The notes beneath the pieces are model-generated. The model made no database searches. It was not told the origin of the DNA and was given only the letters and a program-made list of their open reading frames with translations. DNA of 64,000 nt from DASTSN01 sp035549175 (GTDB lineage Bacteria > Bacteroidota > Bacteroidia > Chitinophagales > Chitinophagaceae), in contig DASZRL010000014.1 of the NCBI GenBank assembly GCA_035549175.1, positions 1 to 64,000 on the forward strand. The letters are read 5' to 3'. Positions within the stretch are counted from its first letter, which is position 1, and each line of letters starts with the position of its first letter. A program made the translations under genes and the position numbers. Positions 17,325-26,403 of the stretch are shown in pieces.

Positions 17325-19055
17325 TTATTGTCTGGTGCTGGTGTAATACGCGCGCAGCCGCCGGTCCTCCCCGTATACATCGTCATAGAAACTGACCTTT
17401 CCATCACGGGCCACGCAGGTTATATAGCGGATATACAGGGGCAGGCGGTTGTGCACCACGATCGTATGCTTCTCCTTGCGCTCGAGCCAGCGCCGCAGGG
17501 TGTCGGAAGGCAGGTACCGCCCGCGGGCTCCGAAGACTGCGCTGCTGTCACATGACAGGATATACCCGGCTACCTGGTCCCAGTTTTGTACCCGGACGCA
17601 GCCATGGCTCAGGGAACGCACCGCGCGACTGAACAGGTAGCGCTGATTGGTGTCGTGCAGGTATACGGCGTACTTGTTGCCGAAGTTGAATTTCAGTACG
17701 CCCAGGGCATTGTCGTCCCCGCTTCCCTGGATCACCTTATAGGGGATCCCCCGGGTGTACCGGGACCAGTCGACAAAATAGGGGTCCACCTCGTTGCCTT
17801 TCCCGTCCAGCAGGGAGTACCCTTTCTTGGCCAGGTAACCGGGATCCTTTTTAAGGCCCGGCAGGATTTCTTTCACGATGATGCTGGTAGGAATGGTCCA
17901 TTGGGGATAGGTGACCATATTATAAATGCTGCTGGTCAGTACCGGCGTGCGGGTGGCCGGTTTTCCGCACACGATCCGCGACTGGATGACTACGCTGTCG
18001 CTGTCCCGCACCTCCAGGTAATAGCCGGGCAGGTTGACCCAGATATAGCGGTCCGGCATATGTGCCGGCAGCTTCTTATAGCGGTCCATCGAGATGCATA
18101 TGCGGATGAATTTTTCCGCATCCGTATTGTTCAGGGCGTTAAGTACCTGCTGCCCGAATTTTCCATCCGGTGTCAGGCCTCTTTTTTTCTGGTATCGCAG
18201 CAGGTAACGGGCCAGTTCCAAGGAATCCACAGGCTGGTCCGGGTCCCGGACCAGGCTATCCTCCTCGTTCAGCCGGTGAAGCAGGTCCCGGACAAATACC
18301 GCGGAATCCTTGTAGGGATAGGCCAGGAAGGTGTAGTTGCCGAACCGGGCGCTGTCCAAAAAGGCGGGGATGGCGTCCTTCAGTGCCCGGTAGTCCGCAT
18401 TATCCGGCTCCAGGGCTTGCGCCATGGCGCGGAGGGATCCTGCCTGAATCAGTTCCTGGAATTTTTTGTAATAAAACGCCCCGGTCAGCACGGTGTCTGC
18501 CCGCAGGGTAACGCTGTCATTGGGCAAACGTCCCAGCCTGATATCGTGCAGCAGCTGAAAAAAGGCATCCGTGGACAGCAGGTCGGCCCGGGCCCACAGC
18601 ACGGCGTCCTTCCGGTCTTCCCGGCCCCCGGTATCCCGGGCCATCCGGTCCCGGATAGAGGCTAGCTGGGCCAGGTGGTAATTTTCGGGAAGCAGCCCGT
18701 AATAGCGGGCCTGGCCCAGAAAGCGGAACAGTGAATCCGCCACCGGCAGCCAGTGTTCCTGCCGGGACCACTTTACGGCGTCGCTGACCTGGTCATACAG
18801 GTATTTGGTGGCCGCAGGCTGGAACAGCGTAGTAGAGTCATCGAGTTTGCCGAAATTATCGGCCGCATCCTCCACGGCCTGGGAAATTATGTCGGAGGCC
18901 CGGGCGTCGATATCCTCAGGGGAGGTGACGATCTCCCTGGCCTTGGGGCGGCTGTGGCTCTTGCAGGAACCGAGTATCCAGGAAAGGCTAAGGGCGCCCA
19001 GGCAGGCCGCCAGCATGAACCGGCCGGCCTGGAAGCGTCGAACAGCGTGGTGCAT
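17325..19055 (-). CDS. L,D-transpeptidase (YcbB-like, lipoprotein)
   Basis: A 576-residue periplasmic cross-linking enzyme. The start at 19055 yields a basic n-region, a hydrophobic core and lipobox ILGSC (Cys31); the longer frame reaches into the divergent promoter. A scaffold region is followed by a peptidoglycan-binding-like segment (LARYLLRYQKKRGLTPDGKFGQQVLNALN). The YkuD domain ends with the catalytic motif HDTNQRYLFSRAVRSLSHGCVRVQNW containing the nucleophilic Cys. It resembles E. coli YcbB (LdtD). RlpA follows at once on the same strand, and a VanX-type gene is divergent only 43 bp away. Confidence 0.92.
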   Translation of the reverse strand: MHHAVRRFQAGRFMLAACLGALSLSWILGSCKSHSRPKAREIVTSPEDIDARASDIISQAVEDAADNFGKLDDSTTLFQPAATKYLYDQVSDAVKWSRQEHWLPVADSLFRFLGQARYYGLLPENYHLAQLASIRDRMARDTGGREDRKDAVLWARADLLSTDAFFQLLHDIRLGRLPNDSVTLRADTVLTGAFYYKKFQELIQAGSLRAMAQALEPDNADYRALKDAIPAFLDSARFGNYTFLAYPYKDSAVFVRDLLHRLNEEDSLVRDPDQPVDSLELARYLLRYQKKRGLTPDGKFGQQVLNALNNTDAEKFIRICISMDRYKKLPAHMPDRYIWVNLPGYYLEVRDSDSVVIQSRIVCGKPATRTPVLTSSIYNMVTYPQWTIPTSIIVKEILPGLKKDPGYLAKKGYSLLDGKGNEVDPYFVDWSRYTRGIPYKVIQGSGDDNALGVLKFNFGNKYAVYLHDTNQRYLFSRAVRSLSHGCVRVQNWDQVAGYILSCDSSAVFGARGRYLPSDTLRRWLERKEKHTIVVHNRLPLYIRYITCVARDGKVSFYDDVYGEDRRLRAYYTSTRQ

Positions 19056-19098
19056 ACGCGTTTTTACTGTAATTTTCTGTCCGGGTAGGAACAGTATC

Positions 19099-19830
19099 AT
19101 GAACAAATTAATAAAAGGTTTCCATTTCCGGGCCGGCCGTCAGGCTATTTTTTCAGCCCTCCTTCCTCTTGCCATCCAGGCGCAATCAACTGGTTCTGTT
19201 CCTGCTGCACCGGGCCTGCCGGTAATCCGCAGCCTGGCCGCCTACCGGGCCCTGGTTGCCCGGGATTCCGCGTGGCGCCTGGTCGAGCTACGCACCCTCA
19301 TCCCGGACCTGGTGTACGACCTGCGGTATGCAGGCCATAACAATTTTACGGGCCGGATCCTGTATGGCCAGGGAACCCGTACGTTCCTGCAGGCCGGAGC
19401 CGCCAGGGCCCTGGCGCGGGTAGCGTCCGACCTGCGTGCCCGGGGTCTGGGCCTGAAGATTTTTGACGCGTATCGCCCTTATTCCGTCACCGTCCGGATG
19501 TGGCGGCTAATCCACGACGCCCGGTATGTGGCCGATCCTGCCCAGGGCAGCGGCCATAACCGCGGGCTGGCTGTGGACCTCACGCTGATCCGGCTGGACA
19601 CGGGCCGGGAGCTGGATATGGGAACCGGTTTTGACAACTTCACAGACTCGGCGCATACAGACTTCCGCCAGTTGCCTGAGCCGGTACTGGAAAACCGCCG
19701 CCTGCTCCGTTCGATCCTGGAAAAATACGGATTCCGCAGCCTGGAAACCGAATGGTGGCATTTTAGCTATCCCCATGGCGGGGACCCGGACTCATCCGTC
19801 CTGGACATTGATTTCCGGCGGCTGCCCTGA
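19099..19830 (+). CDS. D-alanyl-D-alanine dipeptidase (VanX/DdpX, M15D)
   Basis: A 243-residue zinc dipeptidase that should cleave D-Ala-D-Ala. The ATG at 19099 starts a protein with a weak signal segment (AIFSALLPLAIQAQ), so it is probably periplasmic, unlike cytosolic VanX. Motifs: KIFDAYRPYSVTVRMW, the zinc site GSGHNRGLAVDLTL (about residue 150) and catalytic ETEWWHFSY (about 218). No vanA/vanH/vanS genes are nearby, so resistance is unlikely; recycling of wall peptides fits better. It is divergent from the L,D-transpeptidase over 43 bp and may share control with it. Confidence 0.9.
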   Translation: MNKLIKGFHFRAGRQAIFSALLPLAIQAQSTGSVPAAPGLPVIRSLAAYRALVARDSAWRLVELRTLIPDLVYDLRYAGHNNFTGRILYGQGTRTFLQAGAARALARVASDLRARGLGLKIFDAYRPYSVTVRMWRLIHDARYVADPAQGSGHNRGLAVDLTLIRLDTGRELDMGTGFDNFTDSAHTDFRQLPEPVLENRRLLRSILEKYGFRSLETEWWHFSYPHGGDPDSSVLDIDFRRLP

Positions 19831-19888
19831 GCGGCGCCACTGCGAAAGGCAAGCAATTCCATCAGAAAAACCGGGTATCGTTCCGCCC

Positions 19889-20881
19889 TCAGACCACGCG
19901 ATGAATCTTTTGCTCCAGCAGCATCAGGTCGGCCAGGACCATGGCCGTGACGGCCTCCAGGACCACCGGCACGCGCAGGGCGATGCACAGGTCATGACGC
20001 CCCTTTACGGAAACGGTCTCCATGGCACCGGTCTCCCAGTTGAGGGTATGTTGCTCGCGCGGCGTAGAGGAGGTGGGCTTTACCGCAATACGGAACACCA
20101 GTTCATTGCCATTGCTGATTCCGCCGACCACGCCCCCGGCATGGTTGGTGACCGTGTGCCCCTGCATATCGGAAATCGGGTCGTTGTGCTGGCTGCCGAA
20201 CATGCGCGCGGCGGCAAACCCGGTGCCGAACTCAATCCCCCGGACGGCGGGGATGGCAAAAACGGCATGGGCCAGCAAAGACTCCACTGAATCAAAGAAA
20301 GGTTCTCCCAGGCCGGCCGGAAGCCCCTGGGCCCGGCATTCCACGATACCCCCGATGGAGTCCTTGGCATCGATGGCCTTCTGCAATCCCTGGTCCAGGT
20401 CAGTCTCCCCGCCGATTTCCAGGATGGTACTGCGCACGCAGACGGGGTGAATCAGTTTTTTAGCCAGGGCGCCCGCCGCGACAAGGGCCACGGTCAGCCG
20501 GCCGCTGAAATGACCGGATCCGCGAAAGTCCTCAAAGCCCCCGAATTTCTGGCGGGCGACAAAGTCCGCATGCCCCGGACGGGGTACCGCCCGCTGCTTC
20601 TCGTAATCGCTGCTGCGGGTGTTTTTATTTTCAAACAGGATGACCAGCGGCGCCCCGGTAGTATGGCCGTTGTACACCCCGCTCTGGATAAAGGGATAGT
20701 CCTCCTCCTGCCGGGGCGTGGTGCCTTTGCGGGTGCCACCCTTGCGCCGCTCCAGGTCCTCCAGGAAATCCTCGGCCTTCAGCGGCAGACCCGCCGGGCA
20801 GCCGTCCACCAGGATACCAACACGCTCGCCATGGGATTCACCCAATATGTGCACGCGGAATAACCGTCCGAAACTATTCAT
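19889..20881 (-). CDS. aroC: Chorismate synthase
   Basis: Last gene of the aromatic operon. It converts 5-enolpyruvylshikimate-3-phosphate to chorismate with reduced FMN. The 330-residue protein carries the family signatures GESHGERVGILVDGCPAG, RPGHADF and RGSGHFSGRLTVALVAAGALA, and GSQHNDPI. It is slightly shorter than E. coli AroC (361), missing part of the C-terminal tail. Its start overlaps the aroA stop by eight bases, which suggests translational coupling. Convergent with the dipeptidase gene 58 bp away; I saw no strong terminator in that gap. Confidence 0.96.
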   Translation of the reverse strand: MNSFGRLFRVHILGESHGERVGILVDGCPAGLPLKAEDFLEDLERRKGGTRKGTTPRQEEDYPFIQSGVYNGHTTGAPLVILFENKNTRSSDYEKQRAVPRPGHADFVARQKFGGFEDFRGSGHFSGRLTVALVAAGALAKKLIHPVCVRSTILEIGGETDLDQGLQKAIDAKDSIGGIVECRAQGLPAGLGEPFFDSVESLLAHAVFAIPAVRGIEFGTGFAAARMFGSQHNDPISDMQGHTVTNHAGGVVGGISNGNELVFRIAVKPTSSTPREQHTLNWETGAMETVSVKGRHDLCIALRVPVVLEAVTAMVLADLMLLEQKIHRVV

Positions 20882-22184
20882 GGAAAACGAATGAATTGGT
20901 TAATGATATGGAAGCACCGGCCTGCTGCAGGTCCCGGTAAAAGTCCGGGTAGGACTTGCTTACGGCCTCGGCCTGCTCGATGACCGTCTCACCCTGCGCA
21001 CCCAGGGCTGCCACGGCGCAGGCCATGGCAATGCGGTGATCATGCCGGGAATGGACAGCAGCCCCGCGAAGGGGATGGCCGCCATGGACCACCATGGTAT
21101 CCCCGGCCAGCTCGATAGGCAGCCCGAGCTTCCTGAACTCCTCCTGCAGGGTCAGGGCCCGGTTGCTTTCCTTATGGGTAAGCCGCTCCGCCCCCCGCAG
21201 GACGGTGTCTCCCTGGCAATAGGCAGCCAGGGCCACCAGCGGCGGGAACAGGTCCGGGCAGTCGGTCGCATCAAAGGTAAATCCTTTCATGGGGGCCCGA
21301 TGCAGGCGGATTCCCTTTGCCTCGATGGCGATGCCGGCGCCGGCTGCCATCAGGGCTTCGACTATGGCCTTATCCGCCTGGGTCGATCCCATGTCCAGCC
21401 CGTGTACGGTCATGTCGCCCGCCAGCACGCCGGCAACCAGCAGGAATGCACCCCCGCTCCAATCCCCCTCCACCGTGTATTCGTGGCGGCCCTCGCCGGC
21501 CGGGTGGGGCGCGGCGTCAAAACAGAACCGTTCATAGCCCTGGTTCTCCGGCACCTTCAGGCCGAAGCGGCGCATCACATCGAGGGTCAGGTCAATATAG
21601 GGCCGGCTCTTCAGGTTCCTGACCCGGATGCATACCCCGCGGGCATCGGCTGCCGCATAGGCCAGGAGCAGGCCGGTGAGAAACTGCGAACTCAGGGACC
21701 CATCGATCTCGATATCCGCAGGCTGCAGCATGCCCCGTACCGATAAAGGCAATCGACCCTGGTTGGAACGGATGGTTACCCCCAGCCGGGGCAGGACGGA
21801 GTCGAAAAAATCCATCGGACGGCTGACCAGGCTGCCTTCGCCCTTCAGCAGGATCTCCGCGTCACTGAGCGCCACCAGGGGGGTAAACATGCGGACGCCC
21901 AGCCCGCTTTCCCCGCAGCTGACCTCCAGGGGCGAGTGGCCGGGATGAAACGGGACCCCGGGGCTCTTTACCAGCAGGCGGCCATCCTGGGTCTCCACGG
22001 AGGCGCCCAGTGCCTGGATGATGCCCAGGGCAGCCCGGTCGTCATTGCTGTGTCCCGGGTTATGGATCAGGCTCGTGCCCCGGGCCACCAGCGCCGCCGC
22101 GCAGGCACGCTGCATGGAACTCTTGGAGGCGGGAGCCTGCTGGCGTCCCCGGAGTGCCGAAGGTTGGATCGTTGATTTCATCAA
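20874..22184 (-). CDS. aroA: 3-phosphoshikimate 1-carboxyvinyltransferase (EPSP synthase), divergent type
   Basis: EPSP synthase, 436 residues, joining phosphoenolpyruvate to shikimate-3-phosphate. Visible active-site elements are PASKSSMQR, SRPMDFF, DCPDLFPPL, KESNR, RHDHRIAMA and VSKSYPDF. The loop that in E. coli reads GNAGTAMRP is GESGLGVRM here, so the positions equal to Thr97 and Pro101 are Leu and Met. Both sites are known to affect glyphosate binding. Otherwise the fold motifs are intact and the gene is in a working operon, so it is likely active. Confidence 0.93.
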   Translation of the reverse strand: MMKSTIQPSALRGRQQAPASKSSMQRACAAALVARGTSLIHNPGHSNDDRAALGIIQALGASVETQDGRLLVKSPGVPFHPGHSPLEVSCGESGLGVRMFTPLVALSDAEILLKGEGSLVSRPMDFFDSVLPRLGVTIRSNQGRLPLSVRGMLQPADIEIDGSLSSQFLTGLLLAYAAADARGVCIRVRNLKSRPYIDLTLDVMRRFGLKVPENQGYERFCFDAAPHPAGEGRHEYTVEGDWSGGAFLLVAGVLAGDMTVHGLDMGSTQADKAIVEALMAAGAGIAIEAKGIRLHRAPMKGFTFDATDCPDLFPPLVALAAYCQGDTVLRGAERLTHKESNRALTLQEEFRKLGLPIELAGDTMVVHGGHPLRGAAVHSRHDHRIAMACAVAALGAQGETVIEQAEAVSKSYPDFYRDLQQAGASISLTNSFVFHE

Positions 22185-22193
22185 GAGGTTTAT

Positions 22194-23213
22194 TTACAAT
22201 TTTTCAATCAGCCTTTCCAGGCGGCGCAGGGGAATGGACTGAACGACGCCCCGGCCGATGCGCTCCAGCAGGATATAGTTTATTTCCTTGCGCTCCCGCT
22301 TCTTGTCCATCTTCAGAATGCGGATCGCCTGCGGCCTGTCAAAGTCAAGGGACGTGGGAAGGCCATATTGCTCCAGCACGGACTTTACACGGTCCGTATG
22401 CCGGAATCCGGTGAGCTGTTCCGAAAGGCGGCAGGCATAGGCCATGCCGATCGCCACGGCCTGGCCATGCATAAGCTGGTAGGTATTTTCCAGGGCGTGG
22501 CCCAGGGTATGGCCGAAATTCAGCAGGCGCCGCTCACCGCGCTCCCCTTCATCCCGCTGCACGATCCGTGCCTTGATGGCCACATTGCGGGCAATGAGGC
22601 CGGACAGCCGGCTGCGGCTGGCCTGGAATTTTTTCAGGTTGGCCGTCTCCAGTTCCCGGAATAATGCCGCGTCCCGGATGCAGGCGTGCTTGATAACCTC
22701 GGCAAATCCGTTTTCCCATTCGGCCCGGGGCAGGCTGCGCAGCAGGGAGAGGTCATGCAGGATAAAGGATGGCTGGCGGATCACTCCCACCAGGTTCTTG
22801 TACACGCCTACGTCGATGCCGTTCTTTCCGCCGATGGAGGCATCCACGAGGGCCAGGATGGAAGTGGGTACAAACCCAAACCGGATCCCGCGCAGGTACA
22901 CCGAGGCCACATAGCCGGCCAGGTCGGTGACCACCCCGCCGCCAACACCCACCAGGGTGCTGCTCCGGCCGGCTTCCAGGCCGATCAGCCGGCTGATGAT
23001 ATCGTCCACGGTAGGTTGCACTTTGAAGCGCTCTCCGGGTTTCAGGACAATGGTCTGCCAGCCCCGGAAACGGGCGCGGTGGGCCTGGTAGACATGCTCG
23101 TCGGTGAGCAGCACCGAGGTCTTGCGGTCAGTTATGCGGCCCAGCTGGCCGAAGGCAGCGGCCAGGTAAAAGTCGGTCCTGGCCTGCCCAAACTGGTAAG
23201 AAACGTGGTTCAT
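22194..23213 (-). CDS. aroB: 3-dehydroquinate synthase
   Basis: Second step of the shikimate pathway: DAHP to 3-dehydroquinate, with NAD and zinc. The 339-residue protein has the nucleotide-binding GVGGGVVTDLAGYVASVYLRG, the segment PTSILALVDASIGGKNGID, and zinc-ligand histidines in NFGHTLGHALE and HGQAVAIGM. The C-terminus is somewhat shorter than in E. coli. It sits nine bases before aroA and 34 bases after the DAHP synthase gene, within the same transcript. Confidence 0.96.
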   Translation of the reverse strand: MNHVSYQFGQARTDFYLAAAFGQLGRITDRKTSVLLTDEHVYQAHRARFRGWQTIVLKPGERFKVQPTVDDIISRLIGLEAGRSSTLVGVGGGVVTDLAGYVASVYLRGIRFGFVPTSILALVDASIGGKNGIDVGVYKNLVGVIRQPSFILHDLSLLRSLPRAEWENGFAEVIKHACIRDAALFRELETANLKKFQASRSRLSGLIARNVAIKARIVQRDEGERGERRLLNFGHTLGHALENTYQLMHGQAVAIGMAYACRLSEQLTGFRHTDRVKSVLEQYGLPTSLDFDRPQAIRILKMDKKRERKEINYILLERIGRGVVQSIPLRRLERLIEKL

Positions 23214-23247
23214 GTGGGATCGGTTACCGGGCGACGGGCCCGGAAGC

Positions 23248-24339
23248 TCAGCTGTTCATGATCTTGTTCTGGTGCTGGATGCTTTCCATATGGACCGCAT
23301 CGAAATATTTGGTGATGAATTCCCGGCTCAGTCCCAGTTTGTCCCCCTTGGTGAATGCGCGCTCCAGGATGGCATTCCAGCGGTTGGTCTGCAGGATCGT
23401 GATGTTATTGTTCTTCTTGTACTCCCCGATCTTCTCGGCGATCTTCATGCGCTGGCTGAGAACCTGCATCAGCTCATCATCCAGGTGGTTGATCTGCTGG
23501 CGCAGTTTTTCCAGGGCGGCATGGAACTCCTCGGAATTGATATCCTCCTTCCTCCACACGATGCTGTCGAGCATTTCAGCGAGCCGTTCCGGGGTCACCT
23601 GTTGTTTGGCGTCGCTCCAGGCATTGTCCGGGTCAATATGGCTTTCGATCATCAGGCCGTCATAATCCAGGTCGATCGCCTTCTGGGCCACGTCCAGCAG
23701 GATATCGCGCCGGCCGCAGATATGGGAAGGATCATTGATAATCGGCAGTCCGGGATTGCGGCGCTTCATCTCGATGGCCAGGTGCCACATGGGGGCATTG
23801 CGGTATTCGGTATTGCCATAGGAGGAGAAGCCACGGTGGATCAGCCCGATCTGCTTCACCCCGGCCCGGGCCACGCGCTCCACCGCCCCGCTCCACAGTT
23901 CCAGGTCGGGGTTGATCGGATTTTTGATCAGTACGGGAATGTCGACTCCACGCAGCGCATCGGCCACTTCCTGGACGCTGAACGGGTTGACCGTCGTGCG
24001 GGCCCCGATCCAGAGCACATCGACCTCGAAGGTCAGCGCGTCCTCCACCTGTTTGCCGGTGGCCACCTCTACCGTAGTGGGCAGACCGGTCAGTTTGCGG
24101 GCCTGCTGGAGCCAGGGAAGTCCTTTGGTACCGATGCCCTCGAACATGCCTGGCTTGGTGCGGGGTTTCCAGATTCCGGCCCGCAGCATATCGATCTTGC
24201 CGGTGGCGGCCAGTCGCTGGGCGGTAGCCAGCACCTGCTCCTCGGTTTCTGCACTGCAGGGGCCCGATATGATCAGGGGGCGCTTGGCCCACTTTTGCTG
24301 GACGATTTCTTTCAGGGAGTTTGTTGCTGTTGCTTGCAT
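23248..24339 (-). CDS. Bifunctional DAHP synthase / chorismate mutase
   Basis: A 363-residue fusion. Residues 1 to about 265 are a type I-beta-like DAHP synthase (IISGPCSAETEEQ, RAGIWKPRTKPGMFEG, WIGARTTVNPF, IKNPINPD, NDPSHICGRRD), condensing erythrose-4-phosphate with PEP. The last 95 residues are an AroQ-type chorismate mutase (LEKLRQQINHLDDELMQVLSQRMKIAEKIGEYKKNNN). In studied Bacteroidota fusions of this order the mutase domain also gives feedback control by prephenate. It commits carbon to the pathway and also starts the Phe/Tyr branch, fitting its place beside tyrA and pheA. Confidence 0.95.
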   Translation of the reverse strand: MQATATNSLKEIVQQKWAKRPLIISGPCSAETEEQVLATAQRLAATGKIDMLRAGIWKPRTKPGMFEGIGTKGLPWLQQARKLTGLPTTVEVATGKQVEDALTFEVDVLWIGARTTVNPFSVQEVADALRGVDIPVLIKNPINPDLELWSGAVERVARAGVKQIGLIHRGFSSYGNTEYRNAPMWHLAIEMKRRNPGLPIINDPSHICGRRDILLDVAQKAIDLDYDGLMIESHIDPDNAWSDAKQQVTPERLAEMLDSIVWRKEDINSEEFHAALEKLRQQINHLDDELMQVLSQRMKIAEKIGEYKKNNNITILQTNRWNAILERAFTKGDKLGLSREFITKYFDAVHMESIQHQNKIMNS

Positions 24340-24383
24340 GGTATTACAGTTGTAAAATTAATGTTTTACTGGCTGCGGACCCG

Positions 24384-25232
24384 TCACTGGATGATCCGCC
24401 TGATCTTGTTGGCCTGCTCCATCAATTCATAGAGGTACTGGTAGTTCTCCTTTTCCAGGCAGGCCTTGAATTTGCGCAGCTGGCTGATATGCTCGTTTAG
24501 CACGTCCAGCACGTTTTCCCGGTTCTGCATGAAAATCGGCGCCCACATCGCCGGGTTGCTCTTGGCCAGCCGGACCGTGCTCTCAAAACCGCCGCCGGCC
24601 AGTTCGAAAATGGTATCCTCTTCCCTTTCCTTTTCCAGCACCGTGTTGGCCAGCGCAAAGGACGTGATGTGGGATATATGGCTTACGTACGCAGCGTGCA
24701 TGTCGTGGCTGGAAGGGTCCATATACACGATATGCATGCCGAGCTGGCGATAGACATCCTCCAGGGTCTCCACGGCATCGGGATCGCTTCGTTCCTTTTC
24801 ACAGATCACGCAGGCCCGGCCGGCAAAGGCTTCCCGCACCGCCGCTTCCGGTCCGCTGTACTCGGTACCCCACATCGGGTGGGTAGCCACGAAACGGCCG
24901 CGCCGGGGATGGTCCGCCAGGGCCTCGCAGAGGGCGTGCTTGGTGGAGCCGGCATCGGCCACGATCTGCCCGCTGCCCGCCAAGTCCAGGATTCGGCGGA
25001 CCATCCCCGGCGTTACATCGACGGGAATGGCCACATACACCAGGTCGCTCTGCGGTACGGCTTCTTCCAGGGGGAGTGCCTCGTCGATCAGCCCCAGGTC
25101 CAGCGCCTTTTTCAGGCTGGCCTCGGTCCGGCTAACCCCGATAACGTGACGGGCCAGTTTTCTTTCTTTCAGCGCCAGGGCGAAGGAACCGCTGATCAGT
25201 CCTACCCCGACTATGGTCACCTTATTGAACAT
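24384..25232 (-). CDS. tyrA: Prephenate dehydrogenase
   Basis: Tyrosine-branch enzyme turning prephenate into 4-hydroxyphenylpyruvate with NAD. The ATG at 25232 gives MFNKVTIVGVGLISGSFALALK, the Rossmann GxGLIxGS motif; a start nine codons earlier would only add a polar stub. Further signatures are DAGSTKHALCEAL, ATHPMWGTEYSGPEAA and the helical part with HDMHAAYVSHISHITSFALA. Length 282, with no fused chorismate mutase, because that activity is on the neighbouring gene. It overlaps the end of the aminotransferase gene by 11 bases. Confidence 0.94.
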   Translation of the reverse strand: MFNKVTIVGVGLISGSFALALKERKLARHVIGVSRTEASLKKALDLGLIDEALPLEEAVPQSDLVYVAIPVDVTPGMVRRILDLAGSGQIVADAGSTKHALCEALADHPRRGRFVATHPMWGTEYSGPEAAVREAFAGRACVICEKERSDPDAVETLEDVYRQLGMHIVYMDPSSHDMHAAYVSHISHITSFALANTVLEKEREEDTIFELAGGGFESTVRLAKSNPAMWAPIFMQNRENVLDVLNEHISQLRKFKACLEKENYQYLYELMEQANKIRRIIQ

Positions 25233-26403
25233 GCACTGTTTTTTGTTTAAGGCCGGCAAGCCGGATTCGTTCGATGCTTTCCTGGAACCGCTGCTGCGGG
25301 CTGCACAGACTGACCCGGATATACCGGTTGCCGGCTTCCCCGAAAATGCCGCCCGGCGTGATGAATACGGCTGCCTCGCGCAACACCTCGTCGCTCAGTG
25401 CAAACCCGCTTTCATAGCCCGCGGGTATGCGGGCCCATACGAACATGCCGGCCTGGTCGGTGGCGTACCGGCAGCCCAGCAGATCCAGCAGCGCGAACAC
25501 TTCCTGGCGTCGCGACCGGTAGGTGGCATTGACCTGGTCATACCAGTCGCGGTCCAGGCTGAGGGCCCGCGCGGCGGCCAGCTGCAGCGGAAGGAACATG
25601 CCGCTGTCCATATTGCTTTTAAACCGAAGGACTTCCTCGACCCGGCTGGCCGCCCCGCAGAGCATACCGACCCGCCAGCCGGCCATATTATGGGACTTGC
25701 TGAGCGAGTTGAGTTCCAGGGCGGTTTCCCGGGCGCCCGGGATGACAAGCAGACTCATCGGGGCGTCATTCAGGATAAAGCTGTAGGGGTTGTCGTGGCA
25801 GATGAGGATGCCGTGCCGGCGCCCGAATTCAACAAGGCGGGCCAGCAGGTCCCGGGTAGGCAGCTGCCCGGTGGGCATCTGGGGGTAATTCACCCACATC
25901 AGCCGGACACGGGTCAGGTCGGATTGTTCCAGGGCCCGGAAGTCCGGTTCATACCCGTTCTTTTCTTCGAGCACGTAGGGCACGCAGCGCCCTCCGGCAA
26001 GCTGTACGGCACTGCGGTAGGTCGGATAGCCGGGATCGGGAACCAGGGCCTCGTCGCCTTCGTTCAGGTAGGTCATGCACACATGCAGGATTCCTTCCTT
26101 GCTGCCGATGAGGGGCAGGATTTCGCGGTCCGCATCCAGGCTGACCCCGTACCAGCGGTCATACCACTGGCTGATCGCCCGGCGCAGCACCGGCGATCCT
26201 TTATAGGACTGGTAGGCGTGCACGTCAGGACGGGCACATTCCTGCTGCAGTACCCGGATCACGTCCGGATGCGGCGGAAGGTCCGGGCTGCCGATTCCCA
26301 GGTTGATGACGTTTTTTCCCTGGCGGTTGAGCTCGTCGATCTCCCGGAGTTTCTGGGAGAAATAATATTCGCCGATACCCTGTAGTCGTTTGGCTATTTC
26401 CAT
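25222..26403 (-). CDS. Aspartate/aromatic-type aminotransferase (PLP, fold type I)
   Basis: A 393-residue class I/II aminotransferase. The PLP lysine lies in SLSKSHNMAGWRVGMLCG; the region NLGIGSPDLPPHPDVI and the segment VNYPQMPTGQLPTRDLL (an NPT-type motif with N replaced by Q) support the fold. From its place between pheA and tyrA, overlapping both, the likely job is the last step: phenylpyruvate and 4-hydroxyphenylpyruvate to Phe and Tyr. An LL-diaminopimelate aminotransferase-like activity cannot be excluded from sequence alone. Confidence 0.88.
   Translation of the reverse strand: MEIAKRLQGIGEYYFSQKLREIDELNRQGKNVINLGIGSPDLPPHPDVIRVLQQECARPDVHAYQSYKGSPVLRRAISQWYDRWYGVSLDADREILPLIGSKEGILHVCMTYLNEGDEALVPDPGYPTYRSAVQLAGGRCVPYVLEEKNGYEPDFRALEQSDLTRVRLMWVNYPQMPTGQLPTRDLLARLVEFGRRHGILICHDNPYSFILNDAPMSLLVIPGARETALELNSLSKSHNMAGWRVGMLCGAASRVEEVLRFKSNMDSGMFLPLQLAAARALSLDRDWYDQVNATYRSRRQEVFALLDLLGCRYATDQAGMFVWARIPAGYESGFALSDEVLREAAVFITPGGIFGEAGNRYIRVSLCSPQQRFQESIERIRLAGLKQKTVHVQ

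Noticed and set aside
19099..19830. Vancomycin resistance locus
   Set aside because: Only a VanX-type dipeptidase is present; no vanA-type ligase, vanH or two-component genes. ddl at 61874 is an ordinary ligase.
23212..24432. 406-codon plus-strand ORF over the DAHP synthase gene
   Set aside because: Antisense shadow of a clearly identified enzyme.
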